Source of the DNA: Thermoanaerobaculia bacterium | GTDB taxonomy: Bacteria; Acidobacteriota; Thermoanaerobaculia; Multivoradales; Multivoraceae | DNA length: 64,000 nt | Direction of reading: 5' to 3' | Assembly: GCA_022823665.1 (NCBI GenBank) | Contig: JAJEHN010000036.1 | Location: 124,001-188,000, forward strand | The notes under the pieces: model-generated | What the model saw: only the letters and a program-made list of their open reading frames with translations | Databases searched by the model: none | Told to the model about the DNA's origin: nothing | Position numbers and translations under genes: made by a program | Shown here: positions 60,215-64,000 of the stretch, piece after piece | Numbering within the stretch: position 1 is the first letter of the stretch | How the letters are laid out: each line of letters begins with the position of its first letter

Positions 60215-60682
60215 TCAGCCTCCCGGATCGGACGCGGCGATGTTCTCGAGGCGCTCCGTCAGCCGGCGCAGGTCGTCCTGGTCGAAGAGGCCCCGCTCGA
60301 GCCTCCGGAGCGCATCGGTGAGCGCCAGTTGCAGGCGGCGATTGTCCGCCGGCGTGGCGCCGCCGCTCCGGTAGTGCTCGAGCACGGAATCAAACGCCCG
60401 CTCCAGACGTTGACGTTCTGCGTGCTGCACGTCCTCCGGCAGCTCGGTCACGATCCGTTCCCGGCTGAAGTCCAGGACGAATTCGAGCAGTTCGTCAGCC
60501 TGGGTGACCAGAACGCCCAGGCCGGCCAGCAACAGCACCACGATCAGGCCGCAGCCCACAAGGCTCGCAACCAGACAGCCGCGACGCTTCCGATCCGGGT
60601 CCGCGGGCTGAGCCGCCGTCGGCTCGGGGAAGGGTTCGGGCAGCGGCGGAAGGCCGGACGCCTGGTCGGCTTCGGGAGTCAT
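60215..60682 (-). CDS. Unknown small membrane protein
   Basis: A 155-residue protein with a proline-rich cytoplasmic N-terminus (about 1-34), one membrane segment at about 38-60 (VASLVGCGLIVVLLLAGLGVLV) and a helical, highly charged remainder (61-155) full of Arg, Glu and Leu, suggesting a coiled-coil or membrane-associated bundle. I do not recognise a family. It starts at ATG 60680-60682, 26 bp from the divergent penicillin-binding protein start, and ends 1 bp before uvrB, so it is likely cotranscribed with uvrBC. Confidence 0.7.
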   Translation of the reverse strand: MTPEADQASGLPPLPEPFPEPTAAQPADPDRKRRGCLVASLVGCGLIVVLLLAGLGVLVTQADELLEFVLDFSRERIVTELPEDVQHAERQRLERAFDSVLEHYRSGGATPADNRRLQLALTDALRRLERGLFDQDDLRRLTERLENIAASDPGG

Positions 60683-60708
60683 GGAACGCGCCGTATGATA
60701 TTCGCGAG

Positions 60709-63180
60709 ATGAACGCGGCGCGGAAAGCCCCGGACGCGGTGCGGGGCTGGTGCGTCAGGCACTGGCGCTGGCTGGCGCCGGTCGCCGTCACCCCGGTCGC
60801 GGGCGTGCTCCTGGGCGTCGGCGTTGCCGCGGTGATCGATCTGCCGCAGGTCGAGACCGTGGCCGAACTGACGCCCAGCCAGATCACCCGGCTGAGCGAC
60901 CGCGACGGAGAACCGTTCAGGAGCTACTCGGTCGAGAAACGCATCCTGCTCGCCGAGGGCGAGGTGCCGGAGACGTTCACGCGTGTCCTGCTCGCCGCCG
61001 AGGACCGGAACTTCTACGCCCACGCCGGCTTCGACATCCTCGGCGTCTTTCGCGCGGTGCTCCAGAACTGGCAGCGCGGGGAACGTTTCTCGGGCGCTTC
61101 CACGATCACCATGCAGGTGGCGCGGATGCTCTTCCTGGACCGGGCCAAGGTCTGGCGTCGAAAGATCCGGGAGACCCTGCTGGCGGTCGAACTCGAGAAG
61201 CGTCACAGCAAGCAGCAGATCCTCACTCTCTACTGCAACCTCACCTACTTCGGCCACGGCAACTACGGCGTCGAATCCGCGTCCCGCTACTACTTCGGCA
61301 AGCCGTCCGCCGAACTGACCTACAGCGAGGCGGCGACCCTGGTGGCGATCGTTCCGAGTCCGAGCGTGTGGACGCCCTACCTTCGGCCGGAGATCGTGCG
61401 CACACGACGCGACGCCATCCTGCGGATGCTCGGCGAACGCGGCGTGATGACGCGGAACGAGGCCGCCGAGGCGGCCGCGACACCGCTCAACGTCGTCACG
61501 CAGCGAGAGCCGAAGCCGGTCGCGCCCTACTTCGCGGAGAAAGTCCGCCTCGACCTCTACCGCTCATACGGGCAGAAGGGGTTGTACGAGCGCGGCCTGC
61601 AGGTGCAGACGACTCTCGACCAGAGAATGCAGAGCGCCGCGGCGCAGGCGCTGCGCGGAGGGTTGGTGAGGATCGACCGTCTGCGTGGCTACCGTGGACC
61701 GGTCGCCCGGGTGAACGAGGACGATCTGACGGCCCCGGACCTGGCCGAGTCGTTCGGCGGGGTCCTGGCCAGCTGGGTCGGCTTCGAGCCCGAGGCTGGC
61801 GCCTGGGCTCCGGGTGTCGTTCTCCAGCGCGGGCGGGAGAACGCGGAGGTTCGGATCGCGGATCACCGCTTCATGCTGGAGGCCTCCGGCTACGAGTGGA
61901 CGCGCAGGGATTCCCCGCCGCTGCGGAGGGGCGATGTCGCGTGGTTCGAGTTGCGGCCTGTCAGCGATGCCGCTACAGGTGGCGAGGAGGGCGCGGACCA
62001 GGCGCGCTTCGAGCTGGAGCTCGTCCAGGAACCGCGGATCGAGGGCGCGGTCCTGCTGCTCGAGTCGGCGACCGGTGCGGTGCGAGCGATGGTCGGAGGC
62101 TGGGACTACGATCGCAGCGAGTTCAACCGCGCCTTTCAGGCCCGGCGCCAGGTCGGCTCCCTGTTCAAGCCGCTCGTGTTCGGCGCCGCCTTCGAGCACG
62201 GCTTCACCCCCGCCGACACCCTGTTCGACGCGCCCGCCGTCTTCCTGGGCGCTGACAACCAGCTCAACTACAGTCCCCGGAACTTCTACCGGCAGTACCT
62301 CGGCATCGTGACCCTGCGCCGCGCCCTGGAGAGGTCGATCAACGTCACGTCGGTCAAGCTCCACGACATCGTCGGCGCGGAACGGGTGGTCGACTTCGCA
62401 CACCGCACGGGCATCCGCTCGCCGCTCCTTCCCTATCCGAGCCTCGCCCTGGGCGCGGCCGACCTGACCGTGCTCGAGGTGGCGACGTCCTACGCGACGA
62501 TCGCCAACCTGGGCGTCCACGTGGAGCCCTACTTCGTCGAGCGCGTCGCGACCCGCGACGGCCGCGAACTCGATGCCCACGTGCCGCAGGCATCGACCGT
62601 CGTCACGCCCGAAGTCGCCTTCCTGCTCACCCACGTCCTCTCGGGCGTGGTCCAGCGCGGCACGGCCCAGTCCGCGCGGGCTCTCGGCCTCGCGGCCGTC
62701 GCCGGGAAGACCGGTACGACGGACGGGTTCACGGACGCCTGGTTCGCGGGCTTCACACCCCGGTACACCCTGGTCGTCTGGGTCGGCTACGACCAGCAGC
62801 AGCGCATCGGCAGGAACATGACCGGCGCCGTGGCGGCCCTGCCGATCTGGAACGAGGTGCTCCGCCTGGGTATCGAGGACGGCTGGGTGGACCCCGCCCT
62901 GACCTTCACCAGGCCCAACCAGGTGCGGCTCCGGCAGGTCGAGTACCACTCCGGCCTCCTGCCATCGCGCCGCCGCTCCGGGCAGCGCGTCATCGAAGAG
63001 GCCTTCATCGTGGGCACCGAACCGGTCCTTTCGTTCGACCCCGGGACTCGCGCGGTCTACGACCTGCCGTGGTACCAGCAACGCGCACTGTACGGCGAGC
63101 CGAAGGCGGGAGAGAACATGCCGGAAGACCTCGTCGACTGGACGCCGATCATGCGCGGCTGGCAGAAGGGCGACAGCTAG
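60709..63180 (+). CDS. Class A penicillin-binding protein (PBP1-type)
   Basis: A bifunctional peptidoglycan synthase, 823 residues. A short cytoplasmic part and a membrane segment (about 21-43) lead to a GT51 glycosyltransferase domain with E98 in AAEDRNFYAHAGFD and GASTITMQVARML. An OB-like domain (about 330-430) and the transpeptidase domain follow, with SxxK in GSLFKP, SxN in SINVTS and KTG in AGKTGTTDGFTDAWFAGFTP. The C-terminal ~120 residues extend beyond the KTG box. The ATG at 60709 is used. It converges on the methyltransferase with overlapping TAG stops. Confidence 0.94.
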   Translation: MNAARKAPDAVRGWCVRHWRWLAPVAVTPVAGVLLGVGVAAVIDLPQVETVAELTPSQITRLSDRDGEPFRSYSVEKRILLAEGEVPETFTRVLLAAEDRNFYAHAGFDILGVFRAVLQNWQRGERFSGASTITMQVARMLFLDRAKVWRRKIRETLLAVELEKRHSKQQILTLYCNLTYFGHGNYGVESASRYYFGKPSAELTYSEAATLVAIVPSPSVWTPYLRPEIVRTRRDAILRMLGERGVMTRNEAAEAAATPLNVVTQREPKPVAPYFAEKVRLDLYRSYGQKGLYERGLQVQTTLDQRMQSAAAQALRGGLVRIDRLRGYRGPVARVNEDDLTAPDLAESFGGVLASWVGFEPEAGAWAPGVVLQRGRENAEVRIADHRFMLEASGYEWTRRDSPPLRRGDVAWFELRPVSDAATGGEEGADQARFELELVQEPRIEGAVLLLESATGAVRAMVGGWDYDRSEFNRAFQARRQVGSLFKPLVFGAAFEHGFTPADTLFDAPAVFLGADNQLNYSPRNFYRQYLGIVTLRRALERSINVTSVKLHDIVGAERVVDFAHRTGIRSPLLPYPSLALGAADLTVLEVATSYATIANLGVHVEPYFVERVATRDGRELDAHVPQASTVVTPEVAFLLTHVLSGVVQRGTAQSARALGLAAVAGKTGTTDGFTDAWFAGFTPRYTLVVWVGYDQQQRIGRNMTGAVAALPIWNEVLRLGIEDGWVDPALTFTRPNQVRLRQVEYHSGLLPSRRRSGQRVIEEAFIVGTEPVLSFDPGTRAVYDLPWYQQRALYGEPKAGENMPEDLVDWTPIMRGWQKGDS

Positions 63181-64000
63181 CCTTCCGGCCGCAGGCCGAT
63201 CAGGGCGTAGTCGCGGTAGCCGAACAGGAAGTCGTCGAGCTCGTCCCGGAGGCGATTCAGCCGATCGGCCAGCTCCCGGCTCTGGCCGTCCAGTCCGTCG
63301 AGCTGGATCTCCGGCAACCGCTCCTCCTCCGGATACGGCCGGAGGTCGAGTCGCTCGATACCGGTGAAGCCCGCCTGTTCGTAGCAGGCGGCCAACGCCT
63401 CCGGATGCACCGGTCTCTTGTGTGTCGGATCAAGCCAGAAGCTGCGGGCGGTCACCGCGACGGAGAGCGGATTCGGCGTTTCCAGCGCCAGAATCCCTCC
63501 CGGCCGCAGGGCCGCGAAGGCGAGGCGGACCAGGCGCTCGATGTCTTCCGGAGCCAGATGTTCGATGACGTGGAAGGAGATGACGCCTCCCAGAGATGCC
63601 GGCTCGGTCCGGACCAGCGCGGTCAGGGCGTCGTTCAGGTCGACGCCAAGACCCTGCTCACGGCAGTGCCGCACCATCGCCGATGAGGGATCGACGCCGC
63701 GGCACTCCACACCCTCCGCTTGCAGCAGCGCCAGCGCTTCCCCCCGGCCGCAGCCCAGGTCCAGGACCGGTCCCGCCTGAAGAAGCCGCGGCAGGTAGAC
63801 GCGGAGGCGGTCGCGGATGTCCTCTTCGGCGCCGCGGAACCTGTGCTCGAAGTCGATGTAGGAGACGTCCGCGTCGGCCTCCCGGAGTCCCTTCTCTCCT
63901 TCGGGGCCCCGGGCCAGGGCCGCCCTCAACAACCCCGCCAGTTCGTCCGTTTCCCGCCGGTAGCGGTCCAGCTTCCGGTCGACGCGACCGAACAGGGCGT
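63177..64000 (-). CDS. Class I SAM-dependent methyltransferase (partial)
   Basis: A methyltransferase whose 5' end lies beyond the right edge; about 274 codons are visible. The frame stays open to base 64000, so a TTG at 63930-63932 is probably internal. The N-terminal visible part (VDRKLDRYRRETDELAG) looks like a coiled-coil. The Rossmann SAM-binding motif is VLDLGCGRGEAL, with ISFHVIEHL and GGILALETPNP as later motifs. Similar proteins act on O-antigen or other glycan ends, but the substrate is not shown here. It ends by overlapping the penicillin-binding protein stop (CTAG). Confidence 0.82.
   Translation of the reverse strand, partial: ALFGRVDRKLDRYRRETDELAGLLRAALARGPEGEKGLREADADVSYIDFEHRFRGAEEDIRDRLRVYLPRLLQAGPVLDLGCGRGEALALLQAEGVECRGVDPSSAMVRHCREQGLGVDLNDALTALVRTEPASLGGVISFHVIEHLAPEDIERLVRLAFAALRPGGILALETPNPLSVAVTARSFWLDPTHKRPVHPEALAACYEQAGFTGIERLDLRPYPEEERLPEIQLDGLDGQSRELADRLNRLRDELDDFLFGYRDYALIGLRPEG

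Noticed and set aside
1..64000. CRISPR arrays, insertion sequences, prophage or toxin-antitoxin genes.
   Set aside because: No array of spaced repeats, transposase or integrase frame, or terminal inverted repeats were seen. The only short tandem repeats are the tRNA 3' halves and the 51-bp coding repeats.

Overview
The window looks like a chromosomal segment of a GC-rich, Gram-negative bacterium. It carries LPS-export genes (lptB, lptC/A, lptF/G), an outer-membrane efflux protein (tolC type), an outer-membrane-like beta-barrel protein, a sigma-54 factor, CarD and a bactofilin. That mix fits Acidobacteriota or a neighbouring phylum, but no rRNA is present and the assignment is an inference. 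Coding density is very high. Adjacent genes often overlap by 4 bp (NTGA, where the start codon of one gene overlaps the TGA of the previous one), and convergent genes touch or overlap. I see no insertion sequence, prophage, CRISPR array or obvious horizontally acquired island.

Region 1 (1-21 kb) is almost entirely leftward. After a partial SpoU methyltransferase and a divergent metK, a co-directional run reads from right to left: carD, a small membrane/zinc-ribbon protein, priA, recJ, an lptC-lptA fusion, lptB, rpoN, ptsN, rapZ, a mannose-type EIIA, ptsH, ptsI, miaB, a bifunctional-nuclease-domain protein, a ParB-like protein and an lptF-lptG fusion. It joins replication restart, LPS export, sigma-54 and a sugar-transport-free regulatory PTS. 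A sigma-70-type promoter sits upstream of carD.

Region 2 (21-33 kb) opens with tRNA-Leu(CAA), followed by two near-identical 73-bp copies of a tRNA-Leu 3' half. Then come tolC, a SulP transporter, purC, alr, dnaB, a putative outer-membrane protein, a crotonase-fold protein, feoA-feoB and three tRNAs (Leu-UAA, Cys, Gly-GCC).

Region 3 (33-49 kb) has yraN, cysS (close to tRNA-Cys), a cohesin-like lipoprotein, def, a FecR/DUF6600-like protein behind a near-perfect sigma-54 promoter, a ThiE-like protein, lspA, an RluD-type synthase, bactofilin, tRNA-Gly(CCC), a small unknown, a GYF-AIM24 protein, a glutamine cyclotransferase, an MscS channel and a very large NtrY-like histidine kinase.

Region 4 (48.7-64 kb) is again mainly leftward: uvrB-uvrC, the RNase P RNA gene, ldcA, then recG, a GT4 glycosyltransferase, scpA, scpB, rluB-type, cmk and the kinase. 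A class A penicillin-binding protein runs rightward and a partial methyltransferase closes the window.

The points most worth a second look are the single-chain Lpt architecture (LptF-LptG and LptC-LptA fusions), the tandem tRNA 3'-half repeats, the sigma-54 promoter in front of the DUF6600-like gene, and a probable CTG start codon for alr.
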